A stretch of 64,000 nt of DNA from Candidula unifasciata (taxonomy: Eukaryota > Mollusca > Gastropoda > Stylommatophora > Geomitridae): positions 381,501 to 445,500 of the forward strand of contig CAJHNH020000222.1 of the NCBI GenBank assembly GCA_905116865.2, given 5' to 3'. The position numbers and the translations under genes are program-made. Positions 52,431 to 63,584 of this stretch are shown piece by piece (positions within the stretch are counted from its first letter, which is position 1; each line of letters begins with the position of its first letter). Below the pieces are notes generated by a model. That model was not told the origin of the DNA and did no database searches. It saw nothing but the letters and a program-made list of their open reading frames with translations.

Positions 52431-54310
52431 AGCTAGGCACTGTGCCTGCCGACTTAAAGGTGATGAGTCCAAATGTGCACTGAGTCAGATTTAAAAAAAA
52501 AAAAAAAGACTTTCGTCTCTCAGGTCGACCCAGTCTGAAATGGTTATCAGGTAAAGTCCTTGGAAGTAGAGCCTTCTAAGCATGATGTTGACCGATAACC
52601 CAGCATGATGTTGACCAGTTACCCAGCATGATGTTGACCGATAACCAAGCATGATGTTGACCAGTAACCAGGCATGATGTTGACCAGTTACGCAGCATGA
52701 TGTTGACCAGTTACCTAGCATGATGTTGACTAGTAACCCAGCATGATGTTGACCAGTTACCCAGCATGATGTTGACCAGTTACCCAGCATGATGTTGACT
52801 AGTAACCCAGCGTGATGTTGACCAGTAACCAGGCATGATGTTGACCAGTAACCAGGCATGATGTTGACCAGTTACCCAGCATGATGTTGACCAGTAACCA
52901 GGCATGATGTTGACCAGTTACCCAGCATGATGTTGACCAGTTACCCAGCATGATGTTGACCAGTAACCAAGCATGATGTTGACCAGTTACCCAGCGTGAT
53001 GTTGACCAGTTACCTGGCATGATGTTGACCAGTTACCTAGCATGATGTTGACCAATAACCCGGCATGATGTTGACCAGTTACCTGGCATGATGTTGATGA
53101 GTACCCGGCATGATGTTGACCAGTAACCTGGCGTGATGTTAACCAGTAATCTGGCATGATGTTAACCAGTAATCTGGCATGATGTTAACCAATAACCTGG
53201 TGTGATGTTAACCAGTAATCTGGCATGATGTTAACCAATAACCTGGTGTGATGTTAACCAGTAACCTGGTGTGATGTTAACCAATAACCTGGTGTGATGT
53301 TAACCAATAACCTGGTGTGATGTTAACCAATAACCTGGTGTGATGTTAACCAATAACCTGGTGTAATGTTAACCAATAACCTGGTGTGATGTTAACCAAT
53401 AACCTGGTGTGATGTTAACCAATAACCTGGTGTGATGTTAACCAATAACCTGGTGTGATGTTAACCAATAACCTGGTGTGATGTTAACCAATAACCTGGT
53501 GTAATGTTAACCAATAACCTGGTGTGATGTTAACCAATAACCTGGTGTGATGTTAACCAATAACCTGGTGTGATGTTAACCAATAACCTGGTGTGATGTT
53601 AACCAATAACCTGGTGTAATGTTAACCAATAACCTGGTGTGATGTTAACCAATAACCTGGTGTGATGTTAACCAATAACCTGGTGTGATGTTAACCAATA
53701 ACCTGGTGTGATGTTAACCAGTAATCTGGCATGATGTTAACCAATAACCTGGTGTGATGTTAACCAGTAACCTGGTGTGATGTTAACCAATAACCTGGTG
53801 TGATGTTAACCAATAACCTGGTGTGATGTTAACCAATAACCTGGTGTGATGTTAACCAATAACCTGGTGTAATGTTAACCAATAACCTGGTGTGATGTTA
53901 ACCAATAACCTGGTGTGATGTTAACCAATAACCTGGTGTGATGTTAACCAATAACCTGGTGTGATGTTAACCAATAACCTGGTGTGATGTTAACCAATAA
54001 CCTGGTGTGATGTTAACCAGTAACCTGGTGTGATGTTAACCAGTAACCTGGTGTGATGTTAACCAATAACCTGGTGTGATGTTAACCAATAACCTGGTGT
54101 GATGTTAACCAATAACCTGGTGTGATGTTAACCAATAACCTGGTGTGATGTTAACCAATAACCTGGTGTGATGTTAACCAGTAACCCGGCGTGAAGTTAA
54201 CCAATAACCCTGCATGATGTAAACCCATCAAGGGCCGACTGGGCTATACAAATAGGAGTCTAACATCATGTGCCTGATGTGTCACTGGTGTGAATAGAGT
54301 CATTTACTTA
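52431..54310 (+). mobile_element. SINE family B copy split by an internal array
   Basis: The left part 52431-52579 has the head (CAGCTAGGCACTGTGCCTGC), an A15 run, TCTCAGGTCGACCCAGTC and AAAGTCCTTGGAAGTAGAG. The right part 54223-54310 has CCATCAAGGGCCGACTGGGC, TATACAAATAGGAGTCTAAC and GAATAGAGTCATTTACTTA, the family B 3' end. The array between replaces and multiplies the GTGATGCTGACCACATCACC segment. Confidence 0.85.
52580..54222. repeat. 23-bp minisatellite inside SINE B, about 70 copies
   Basis: Two subfamilies: GCATGATGTTGACCAGTTACCCA on the left (about 25 copies) and GTGATGTTAACCAATAACCTGGT on the right (about 45 copies). The right side is far more homogeneous. Both derive from the SINE B core (C/G)GTGATGCTGACCACATCACC. 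Minus-strand frames are repeat artefacts. Confidence 0.97.
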
Positions 54311-54416
54311 CTGAGAGAGAGTGAACTGGGTCGAATCCCTAGCAGGGACAGGATTTGCTTCCTTATCCTTACAGCTCTAGAGTTTACTGTCATATGACGA
54401 CTACCTTGTGGGAACT

Positions 54417-54930
54417 CTTTAGAAAGGCTTCAAAGAACCAAATGGTTTGGTCATATGGTCAGATTGGAACAAAATCAGCCAGCAGTGAGAGCGTACTACA
54501 GCAGGCTATAAGGCAAGAGGTGGACCACGAAGTACATAGGTGGATGGAGTAAAAGAGACACAACAGAACACAATATGATGGTATCACAGGTGACACAACT
54601 AGCAAACTACAAAAAACTACATCTAACTCTGTGATGCTTAACGACATAAGCAGTAGGACCAACAAACACAAAATTAACAAGTTTAGAAAGTTTGAACATC
54701 AAAGAAACATGGCTGATAAACACTGACTTCTCGTTGAAACTGAAGTACTTTGGCCTTATAGAACTGCAGTGGTTTAGGTCGAAAAGTATTGGTAGTGATC
54801 ACAGGATTTTAGAGATACGTTGAACAAGGAGATACATGAGGTGGTGAAAGTCTCAAAGGAGGGTTGGCCATTTCTGGCGGACCATGATATGAGTGAAGTG
54901 ACATTTGGTAAATGACCTGCTAGATTATTA
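54417..54930 (+). pseudogene. two consecutive LINE ORF2 C-terminal remnants
   Basis: First: LQRTKWFGHMVRLEQNQPAV, GKRWTTKYIGGWSKRDT and KLHLTL. Second, from about 54685: SLNIKETWLINTDFSLKLKY, FGLIELQW, the pattern seen intact in 23115-23810. Stops in all frames. Confidence 0.62.
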
Positions 54931-55109
54931 CTGTCGAGTCTGGATAAGTAGAAGTTGCAGAGACCCGAGAAAATGCTTCCACTTACCAGGATTTCTACTT
55001 ATCCAGACAGCACAGACAATAGAGAAAATTGCCGGGACAAAGCTGGTCACGTCGACTTAAACAAAATTCGAATTATCCGAGTTCAACTTAAGTAGACTCG
55101 ACTGTATAA

Positions 55110-55410
55110 CCTTCTTTTTCTGCTGCTTCTTTGCGTTGGCCAGCTATAAGCTTCAGCGAAAACTTCTGGTTGTTCAACCATCTCAGGACTTTGGTCTTGT
55201 TTCAGAACCTGTGTGTTGTCTACACATTTGTTTTAAAGATCTATCTTGTTTGTATGAAAACTGTTGATTCCTCACCTCTTATGCAGGTGAACTCCGACTT
55301 CAAAGGAAGCCTCCAATTGGTCTCGACGCTTACAACATGCTTGTTGGGGAGGCAGTGTGTCTGTTCTTCTCCTCCCCACAATGGGGCCCTGGAACCCACA
55401 CAGGGAATTA
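55110..55410 (-). mobile_element. SINE-like family C copy
   Basis: CTTCTTTTTCTGCTGCTTCT, GCGTTGGCCAGCTATAAGC, GTGAACTCCGACTTCAAAGG, GCTTACAACATGCTTGTTGG, GGGGCCCTGGAACCCACAC. Confidence 0.82.
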
Positions 55411-55429
55411 TTATAATATCTAGGGAGGA

Positions 55430-55890
55430 AGTTAGCATTTGTGGCTTGGGAATTGTGAACGTGGTTTGTAATTCCAACATACATGGTTCAATTTTAGCCT
55501 CCCTGTGTGTATTCCAGGGTCCCATTTTGACAGCTTACGAATCCAAGTCTTATTTGTTGGCTGCATTAAGAGAACTGAAAAATGGGATCACATTGTTACA
55601 ACTGGAAAGATTTATAGAAAAGAAAGAAAGAAAAACAACAAAAGAAGATTCTTGTCGGCTTTCACTAATTTGATACATGATTTTGCAGATCAGGCATCTG
55701 TGGCTTAGGTGTCTTGAATATGCTTCATAATTTCAAAACACCTGATTCATTTTCAGCTGCGAGGGATATTGCAACAGGCCACATTTGTTTGATGAAGGCT
55801 GACCGTACAGAAAGCAATGGCAAGCTACTAAATATAAAATTGAATAGTAAAAGCACAAACAACCAAAAACTTGCTAGGGCTAGTTATGCA
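55430..55890 (+). mobile_element. SINE family G copies flanking a LINE tail fragment
   Basis: G heads at 55438 (TTGTGGCTTGGGAATTGTGA) and 55696 (TCTGTGGCTTAGGTGTCTTG), the second followed by the G body GCTGACCGTACAGAAAGCAA. Between them 55555-55680 is a LINE end fragment reading RTEKWDHIVTTGKIYRKERK and RRFLSAFTNL. Confidence 0.65.
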
Positions 55891-56009
55891 ACATCATAAC
55901 TTTTTATTGCGTATCAGCAGTTGTTGAGAAGCCTGACTGTCCAAGCAAGTCATCAGGTTTCTTGATAGGGATAAAAGGATTGTAGAGGATATGAGAAATT
56001 GGTACTAAT

Positions 56010-56345
56010 AGTTGAAAGCCTATGATCTGTGGGGAGCTGAAATGCATTCTGAACGAGTTGAACATCAAGGAGAGCTGGCTCATAAACAGCATCCTGTCCC
56101 GAAAGTTGAAGTATTTTGGCCACATCAAACGTCATGGTGGCTTGGGAAAGACGGTGATGGAGGGTGCAATTTGTGGAAGGGCGAGGCAGGGGTCGACCAC
56201 CACGAAGATAGATGTAAGATATTGAAGATGCATTAGCATTGAATGCACAGGGGCTGGAGAGCTGGCTAGGGAAAGGGATACTTTCAGGTGTGCTGTGAAG
56301 AGAGTAACGTTTTGTAAAGGACTTGCTGATTGATGAGTGTATGTT
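56010..56345 (+). pseudogene. LINE ORF2 C-terminal remnant
   Basis: LNELNIKESWLINSILSRKL, KYFGHIKRHGGLGKTVMEGA, ICGRARQGSTTTKIDVRY, then in another frame GAGELARERDTFRCAVKRVT and FCKGLAD. Ordered as in 23115-23810 but frameshifted. Confidence 0.75.
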
Positions 56346-57050
56346 ATTGTTATGGATGACAAGTGTCATTACATTTATAGTATGTCTTTGTTATATGTTT
56401 CATGACATAGCTAGTACTACCAAATGTGGTTAACATTTTCTTAATATATGTATATAATGTTGTCATGTTTACACATTCTGGATGTAATGTTTGTAATGGT
56501 TGCTTCACATGGTTAATGTTATACTCAGTGCAAGTGCTAGTGGTTATAGTTAACTGACATGGTGGTTCAATAGCTATCTAATGTTATTGTTAGAATTGTT
56601 TAATGTGTATGTTACAGATTTTATGACATGGTTATTGTTACACTTAGTGGATGTTTTATTTGTTATAGCCACGGACATGGTGGTTATTAGTCATCTTGAA
56701 TCAATCAATCAATGAATGAATTAATTAATTGGCATCTGTGCATTCTGGACAATGAAAGACCTTTGTTTAGATTTGAGTGGCTATTGTTAGCATTTGTGTT
56801 TATTGTTCTACTTTGATGAATTATTTTCTGAGGTGGTTATTGTTAACAGGTGGTGTTATTCTTAATGGATTTGTTTAATGCTATACTTAGATGATGACTT
56901 GATTTGTATAACTGCCTGGTATGTTTTATTGTTAGCCGAGGTGGTTAATGTTACACTTAGATTATTTGAATAATTGACTGGTGTGGTTATTGTTACCCAA
57001 AGCGGTTATTGTTGTTTTTAGCCAATATGGCTAATATGATACATTTTGGA
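56346..57050. repeat. degenerate GGTTATTGTTA-type array
   Basis: Repeated, strongly diverged ATGGTTATTGTTACACTTAG motifs at irregular intervals of about 60-100 bp across 700 bp. An old tandem repeat, with no exon. Confidence 0.6.
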
Positions 57051-57229
57051 TGTCGTGACCACTAATATCATGTGGCTCACAATGCATATTTCAACATCTA
57101 GTATTATGAACTCTTCAAAGATTGAAAAAAAAAAAATCTTTTTGTCAGGTGGTATCAAAATATTGCATTTTTTTTTTTCTGGCAGTACACAGTACTGGCA
57201 AGTTCTTTTCATGCACAGTTTTTTTTTCA

Positions 57230-58225
57230 ATCACTACTTCTTCTTCTTCGCGCTCACCGGCTGTAAACTCCAGCAAAAAAGTTATGGTTTTTTTTTTGGG
57301 TCTTCTTCTGCACTTTAGTCTTGTTCCAGAACTTGAGTTTTTAGGGACCTGGCTTATTTGTATGAAGACTGTTGGTTGCTCGCCTCTAAGACTGTTGGTT
57401 GCTGGCCTCTAAGACTGTTGGTTGCTCGCCTCTAAGACTGTTGGTTGCTTGCCTCTAAGACTGTTGGTTGCTCGCCTCTAAGACTGTTGGTTGCTGGCCT
57501 CTAAGACTGTTGGTTGCTGGCCTCTAAGACTGTTGGTTGCTCGCCTCTAAGACTGTTTGTTGCTGGCCTCTAAGACTGTTGGTTGCTGGCCTCTAAGACT
57601 GTTGGTTGCTCGCCTCTAAGACTGTTTGTTGCTGGCCTCTAAGACTGTTGGTTGCTCGCCTCTAAGACTGTTGGTTGCTGGCCTCTAAGACTGTTGGTTG
57701 CTCGCCTCTAAGACTGTTTGTTGCTGGCCTCTAAGACTGTTGGTTGCTGGCCTCTAAGACTGTTGGTTGCTCGCCTCTAAGACTGTTTGTTGCTGGCCTC
57801 TAAGACTGTTGGTTGCTCGCCTCTAAGACTGTTGGTTGCTCGCCTCTAAGACTGTTGGTTGCTCGCCTCTAAGACTGTTGGTTGCTCGCCTCTAAGACTG
57901 TTGGTTGCTCGCCTCTAAGACTGTTGGTTGCTCGCCTCTAAGACTGTTGGTTGCTCGCCTCTAAGACTGTTAGTTGCTCGCCTCTAAGACTGTTGGTTGC
58001 TCGCCTCTAAGACTGTTGGTTGCTCGCCTCTAAGACTGTTGGTTGCTCGCCTCTAAGACTATTGGTTGCTCGCCTCTAAGACTGTTGGTTGCCCCTATCT
58101 CAGACAGATGCACTCTCACTTCGAAGAAAGCATCCCCTAATTAGTTGAGTTTTACAGGCTTGTTAGGGAGGCAGTGAGTCTGTTCCCCCACTCCCCTCCT
58201 CCACCCCACAATATGCCCCTGAAAC
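57230..58225 (-). mobile_element. SINE-like family C copy split by an internal array
   Basis: The left part 57230-57366 has CTTCTTCTTCTTCGCGCTCA, CCGGCTGTAAACTCCAGC and CACTTTAGTCTTGTTCCAGA. The right part 58093-58225 has CAGACAGATGCACTCTCACT, TTAGTTGAGTTTTACAGGC and GCCCCTGAAACCCATAGGG. The array occupies the GACTGTTGGTTCCTTGCCTC position. Confidence 0.87.
57367..58092. repeat. 23-bp minisatellite inside SINE C, 31 copies plus a partial
   Basis: Unit GACTGTTGGTTGCTCGCCTCTAA. 31 full periods run from 57367 to 58079. C/G (CTCGCC versus CTGGCC) and GTTT/GTTG variants alternate in blocks on the left, while the right half is almost uniform. Confidence 0.97.
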
Positions 58226-58374
58226 CCATAGGGGGGAATTCAGCACTACCTTAATGCACACTTTGTAATGAGTACCGGCACCTTTAATAGAAAGCTTTGT
58301 GGTGAGTACTGGCACCTTTTCTTCCAGAAAAGAAAGACCTACCATACTTATTTATAATTTGTACAGAAAAAGTA

Positions 58375-58560
58375 AAGATCCCTTTTTACGCCTTGAGGTG
58401 CATCGGGCATATGGGAAGAGCACCCATGTTTTTACAGACCAATCGGCACTAGGTGTGTAATGTGGTCAGCCATCTTTACTTCCCCAGGACATACATCCTG
58501 GTACCCATTTTAGGCTGGGTCGACCCGGAACGCCACATACCATGATAAAAATCCACGCAG
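58375..58560 (-). mobile_element. SINE family B-type copy
   Basis: GTAAAGATCCCTTTTTACGC, GGCATATGGGAAGAGCACCC, TGTGGTCAGCCATCTTTACT, CCATTTTAGGCTGGGTCGAC, and CCACATACCATGATAAAAAT, shared with the composite at 9340-9580. Confidence 0.78.
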
Positions 58561-58718
58561 CCAGCAGTGACTTATAATTTGTGAATGTGTGTTATTATGG
58601 GTCCACACTAGGGGTGAACAACCCCCTCCCCCCCCCCCCCTTGTGTGTGGATGTCCATGGGTTAAATTTAGAATTCTGAACCTGGTCACAGGTTATGAAA
58701 AAAAAATCCATTATTAAC

Positions 58719-58985
58719 TGGGAGTTGCCACAGCGTAGCGGCTAGATGCTCGCGTGTAGATCGGTAGGTCGTGGGTTCACTCCTTGGCGGAGCCAGACTT
58801 TTTTTAAAAATGACCTTGACTCCCAGGTCGACCCAGTGGGTACTGGGTGCAGTCCCAGGAGGTAAAGGCGGCAGGCGTGATGCTGACCATATCACCCATC
58901 TTGTGCTGTTTGTTCTATAAAAAAATATAGGTCTAGCCCTATATGCCCTTTACGCCTAAAGGCTTGGAAAAGGGACCTTTACTTT
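58719..58985 (+). mobile_element. SINE family B copy, full length
   Basis: GGGAGTTGCCACAGCGTAGC head (A box slightly diverged), B box GTGGGTTCACTCC, GGCAGGCGTGATGCTGACCA, TAGCCCTATATGCCCTTTAC, and end GGGACCTTTACTTTA. Confidence 0.85.
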
Positions 58986-59168
58986 ATTATAAACCCACAT
59001 ATTCTGGTAACGTGATATTTTTGTGAGATAATCTAACATTATAATCCCCCACTATGCCTCTGGCAAAACACACTGACTCACTGAAGACCTTCTATATAGT
59101 CCTAATTTTTATATAAAATAAGATAATTAGTACTTTTACACCAGCCTGCAGGCTACAGTTTACCCACC

Positions 59169-59505
59169 CACGACCGGCTCCAGCTGACAGGCCATGCTGC
59201 TGACATCACCGGGTCGGGCTAACGATGCATTAACGCAGATGTTCTCAAACAGGAAATAAACTATTTCTCAACAGTGGCCAGGGAAGACAACTTAAATTGT
59301 AACTTTTAAGTATCTGCATGCCTTCTTTAATAATTTCAACATTTTTAGCTGACTTTTCTTGATTTTTGCCGTGGCACCCCTGGCATACGCTCATGGCACC
59401 CTGGGGTGCCTCGGCAGCCAGTGTAAGAACCGCTTTGTTAAGCATCATTAGCCTGCCCTGGTGACGTCAGCAGCACGGCCCTTCAGCTGGAGCCGGTTGT
59501 GACCC
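59169..59505. mobile_element. foldback element with 80-bp arms
   Basis: The left arm CGACCGGCTCCAGCTGACAG...GGGCTAACGATGC is the inverse of the right arm GCATCATTAGCCTGCC...CTTCAGCTGGAGCCGGTTG. The interior has GTGGCACCCCTGGCATACGC and GGCACCCTGGGGTGCCTCGG, itself partly palindromic and hAT-like. No ORF. Confidence 0.78.
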
Positions 59506-60239
59506 AACCCTGGTCTACATACATCATCATGGATATATTATCAGTGAGACATCGACACAATAACCACTTGAGACATTAAGATGCTTTGGCAATGTCTTCC
59601 AGAAATGCAGCCTGCACCATTGCATGCTGTCATGAAACGTTAAAAAAATGTTTGTCTTTTATTTTCTGCTTTACTATAGTTGATCACTAGGATGCTGTGC
59701 TGATTTCAGGCAGCAGACCCTGAAGCACATAAAATAATATTACAAATAATAATAATAACAGTCATCATCATCATCATTATAAGAATGATTGAAATACAGA
59801 TTTTCTGATACTGTTTATCTTCAGTCAGATGTGTGAGGCTGAGTATTAAATAAAAATCATACTTATTTGTTTAAATGTCATTTAACTCTGTGTTTTAAAC
59901 AAAACACTGTGTGTGACTGCCTATTCATCACATGTATCCATCAAAAGATTATATGTAATTGTATTTTTTACGTTTAGTCAGAGAATACTACATAAATCTG
60001 GCTATGTTTTGTGTGTATAGTGGGCGTGGCTATATTTGGCTAGGGATGTGTTCAGTGAAGTGGTTAAGTTGTAGTGATGACATAGAAAAAGGAGGAGAAT
60101 GAGAAGAAGAAGTTTACCACAATAGAACAGGGGGTCATAGAGGTCTGACCTTTAAGGATTTAGGGTTGCATGGCTAGTACTTACCATGAACTGTGGAGGT
60201 TAGGAGGGGGGGGGGGTGGTAATTAAGCCTGACGATTTA
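59506..60239. other. no recognisable feature
   Basis: AT-rich; (CAT)n/(AAT)n patch near 59740-59780 and a G10 run near 60208. No gene seen. Confidence 0.4.
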
Positions 60240-60390
60240 GGGCCACATGGTCCATGGACTGCAGATGAGGATTTTATGTTTGCCCCTTATAGAACAAATC
60301 TCCAGCCTTTTAGAGGATTCTAACTCAGGTCTCCAGCATGGAAGTCCTGCGTTCTTAGCTGTTTGACCAGCGAAAAATAAAGTATCTTCT
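60240..60390 (-). mobile_element. tRNA-like SINE, family H
   Basis: Minus strand: TTTTTCGCTGGTCAAACAGC, TAAGAACGCAGGACTTCCAT, GGAGACCTGAGTTAGAATCC (A and B boxes of a tRNA-like head), then a body shared with 62405-62525. Confidence 0.6.
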
Positions 60391-60414
60391 TCTTCTTCTC
60401 TTCCACTTTGTACC

Positions 60415-60750
60415 TCATAGAAGTGTCGGGGGGAGATATAACGTTCGTTGATGAGCTCTGTCAAGAGCACTATTAAGACTGATATTTATTTCTGTAAGGC
60501 TGTTCTTAATGCCATCACTCCATATTTTCTGAGGTCTTCCACTCGCTCTAGACCCATTGTAACGTTTTAATGTGGCTTGCTGTAGCGGATAGTACCAGGG
60601 AATTCTTGTTAGGTATCCAAACCACTTCATTTGTTGTTCTGTGACGACCTGTAAGACTGGTTTTATTCCAAGCATTCGTCTGATTTCGTATTGTCTTTCC
60701 TTGAAACTCCTGCACTCTTCTAAGGCATTTCATCTCTGTTGTCACAATTT
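60415..60750 (-). pseudogene. LINE ORF2 C-terminal remnant
   Basis: The minus frames give TTEMKCLRRVQEFQGKTIRN, VTEQQMKWFGYLTRIPWYYP, LQQATLKRYNGSRASGRPQK and IWSDGIKNSLTEINISLNSA. The order matches 9630-9870 and adds the upstream EMKCLRR block. One frameshift separates the two halves. Confidence 0.78.
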
Positions 60751-61189
60751 TACGTTCATTGGAGGATGTAAATGTCCACGTTTGGCAATGATTGCATAGT
60801 GTTGGCCAAAAAAATTGTTCTGATAAGATTTACTTTGGTACTCCGGGGTATCTGCTTATGTGTCAACAGGGGAGATAGTAAAAAATGAAGTGTAACAAAT
60901 ATTAATGTTGACAGTTAATGCTAGCTAGAGTCTGTGATTATATTTTCTTTTATTATATAAATTGCTTGCCTTGTTTTTGTGTGGGAGTGAATGTATTATA
61001 CAGCATTTTTTAATTTCTTTGTATTATCTTCAAAATGTATTGAAAATATCCCTTATTTAAATATTCTTTGATGTATTTAATGTTTGATTTCCTTTTTTTT
61101 TTTTTTAAACCAGGCTGTATCGCTTTTCTTCCTGTTTGTCCTTATGTCATATAAATAATCAACATAACACAAGCCACCTAGCATATAAT

Positions 61190-61830
61190 TTCACAACATC
61201 CAGCTTAAGAGTGGAGGTGGAGGCAGCTTTTCACTGGCTAGAGAACATGATACACACACACACGCGCATCATGATTGTAACTGACTCAGAAAGCATGCTG
61301 AGGAAGGTGAGGACGTGCATGTTTCTTGCTTCAGAGGTCCTAGGTGAAGAGCATTGTCTGGATCTTTTCTCCAGGGTATGTGTTTCTTGAGAAATCAACA
61401 AACTGGCTGGCTCTGCGCAACTTTTCAACAATGCCGAGGAGCACGGGGATCAACACAATAAGATGAGAGTGATGGAGTGAGGAGTGACGAAGGGATCTGG
61501 CCGAGAACTCGACACTCAGAGGAAAGACAAGACGGTCATATAATCAGACATGAGAGTGATGGAGTGAGGAGCGACGAAGGGATCTGGCCGAGAACTCGAC
61601 ACTCAGAGGAAAGACAAGACGGTCATATAATCAGACATGAGAGTGATGGAGTGAGGAGCGACGAAGGGATCTGGCCGAGAACTCGACACTCAGAGGAAAG
61701 ACAAGAGGGTCATATAATCAGACTGCTACTGGCACTATTAGTATTGGAACTCTGCGCTGGCTGCTGAAGATGCTGGACGGAGCATTTATGGAAATGCCCC
61801 GAGAGCTGTGGTGTCGATTCTTGAATCAAC
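61190..61830 (+). pseudogene. LINE RNase H remnant with a tandem insert
   Basis: TSSLRVEVEAAFHWLENMIH and RIMIVTDSESMLRKVRT carry the ELxA-like Glu and TDS Asp motifs of the RNase H core. EINKLAGSAQL is the GNExxxxLAGSA part. The tail TSISIGTLRWLLKM-type block is followed by CPESCGVDS. The upstream Asp strand is absent. Three copies of an 87-bp segment interrupt it. Confidence 0.75.
61463..61723 (+). repeat. 87-bp segmental tandem triplication inside RNase H
   Basis: Units start at 61463, 61550 and 61637 and are nearly identical (ATGAGAGTGATGGAGTGAGG ... AAGACAAGACGGTCATATAA TCAGAC). 87 is divisible by 3, so the triplication preserves frame. Confidence 0.95.
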
Positions 61831-62154
61831 TCAGTTTAACACTAGCCTTCTTTTCTTCCTAATTAGCCACCTTTTTGTCCTAACTAGCCACGTTTACTTC
61901 CTAGGACTTTTCCTGGTACCATTTTAGACTTGAGTCAACCTAGGTTCCCTAGGTCAACTATTGTACAAATCTGCATCAGTGTGCATTTGAACCTCAAGAT
62001 CTTTGGTCTCACAGGTAAGAGTCCAGTCACTATGCCACCTTGTCTCTTATGCAGATTTGTTTTGCATTGTGCCATATCTTCTTAATGCTGTTTTAACATC
62101 TATGGTGCTAATACCAGCAGTTTCTATTTGACTTCTTTTTAACATTACCTTTGC

Positions 62155-62240
62155 CCTGTGTGGGTTCCAGGGTTACATGAAAAAGGGGTGGTGGGATAGA
62201 CCAGCCGCGATTTTACCCCCCCCCCCCCCCCCTCCTCCAT
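62155..62240 (+). mobile_element. SINE-like family C head fragment
   Basis: GTGTGGGTTCCAGGGTTACA, GGGATAGACCAGCCGCG, then a C16 run. Confidence 0.5.
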
Positions 62241-62404
62241 GTTCCCAAGAAGAAGTAGAGTACATGGTAATTGGATAACGGTTTTAAGGAAATGAGGTGT
62301 TTAGGGTCAAAAGACATAGATATCACAGCCTGGCTGTACACCACAGCACAGCATGCCCCCTGGGGGCTAGTGCAGAAGCAGAAGAAAACTCCCCATTATT
62401 GTTA

Positions 62405-62530
62405 ATTATGGAGCGGGTGCTGGCCGAACAGTTAAGAGCGCAGGGCTTTCATGCAGAAGACTTAGGTTCGAATCTTCAGTATGGTTATGGATATTCTTTC
62501 TGTTGGGGGCTAAAAATAAAATCCTAACCT
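62405..62530 (+). mobile_element. tRNA-like SINE, family H
   Basis: GCGGGTGCTGGCCGAACAGT, TAAGAGCGCAGGGCTTTCAT, CTTAGGTTCGAATCTTC: a head with A-box and B-box character resembling a class II tRNA. Followed by a TTTCTGTTGGGGGCTAAAAA body. Confidence 0.65.
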
Positions 62531-62773
62531 ATACAATCTGGGGTGATGGCACTAGCTACGCCGGCCTAAATCCTCACGCTCAAAGACCATCCTGCCTACA
62601 CTGAACGAAATACAGCGAGTAATGGCAGTTTTTTTTTTTTTTCTGTATGATGCCAGAGTATTCAGATTTTGTGAAATTCTTAATATCTTGTTGATTGTAT
62701 TTCTTTGTTTTGACTTTGATTGTGTAGTTATGTCTGTGGACATTAATGTTGTTTATGTTTTAATATATATAGA

Positions 62774-63005
62774 TGCGGTTGTTGGCGTTTGTGGCTTAGG
62801 CCTTGCGAATGAGCTTTGTAATGCCGGGGTGCCAGGTTAGATCCCAGCTGCTTGCCTTGCGTTGGTTTCAACAGTGGTATCAAGAAGCTGACCATCCAGA
62901 AAGCAGGGGCAGACTACTGGGTGTACATTTGCCAGGAAAAGCCACAACAGCCCAAAAATTGCTGGGGGTTGGTTCTGCAACGTCCTGTAAAGGATACACA
63001 ACTAA
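62774..63005 (+). mobile_element. SINE family G copy, full length
   Basis: TGGCGTTTGTGGCTTAGGCC, CCAGGTTAGATCCCAGCTGC (B box), TCAACAGTGGTATCAAGAAG, CAGAAAGCAGGGGCAGACTA, CTGCAACGTCCTGTAAAGGA, ACACAACTAAC. Best copy of this family in the window. Confidence 0.85.
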
Positions 63006-63040
63006 CTTTTATAGGTGTGTGGTTACTTCAGAGTGAAGGG

Positions 63041-63330
63041 AGCTGTCATTGTGTAGCAGCTAGATTCTCACCTGCAGATCTCAAGGTCTTGGGTTCAAAT
63101 CCAAACGGAGGAAAAAGGGGGGAGGGGGGGGGGGGACAGACTTTTTCAAGAATGACCTTATGTCCCAGGTCGACCCAGCCTTAAATAGTTACCAGGTAAA
63201 GTCCTGGAAAGTGAAGGCAGCCAGCACGATGTTCATGACAACACCAACAGTAGTTTTGATTGCCGTAAAAAAATATAGTTCCAGCATTACACGCCTTGCG
63301 GTGTGGAGAAAGTTTTACCTGAGAGCGAAT
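63041..63330 (+). mobile_element. SINE family B copy
   Basis: GGAGCTGTCATTGTGTAGCA, TTGGGTTCAAATCCAAACGG, a long G-run, CAGGTCGACCCAGCCTTAAA, GCAGCCAGCACGATGTTC, CATTACACGCCTTGCGGTG. Confidence 0.8.
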
Positions 63331-63349
63331 GAAGGAGGTTAAAGCTGAG

Positions 63350-63480
63350 TTTAAAAAGTGACATCATAGCATTTGGGACATTCCCATAAGCACTCTGCCC
63401 CCCTCCTCAGCAGTCAGAGCAAAGTTTGAGTTCTGATGTCACTAGTAGCCTTTCCCTCTGGGTGTATAATGTCAGCTCAA
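63350..63480 (-). pseudogene. LINE RNase H C-terminal fragment
   Basis: The minus strand of ACATCATAGCATTTGGGACA / TTCCCATAAGCACTC corresponds to ECLWECPKCYDV at the end of the RNase H family. Short. Confidence 0.55.
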
Positions 63481-63584
63481 TCCTTAGCCACTCCTTGCTC
63501 TACCATTCTCCTCGGATCAGGGTGATCTGTTTGTGCTTCGGCATTGTCCAGGTTTTTCCCCCCCAAATTAGCCTTTTCTATTTC

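Noticed and set aside
52491..53020. Minus-strand frames with WSTSCWVTGQHHA repeats
   Set aside because: Translation of the 23-bp array inside SINE B.
61477..61767. 96-codon Arg/His-rich repeat protein
   Set aside because: Out-of-context frame through an 87-bp triplication in an RNase H remnant.
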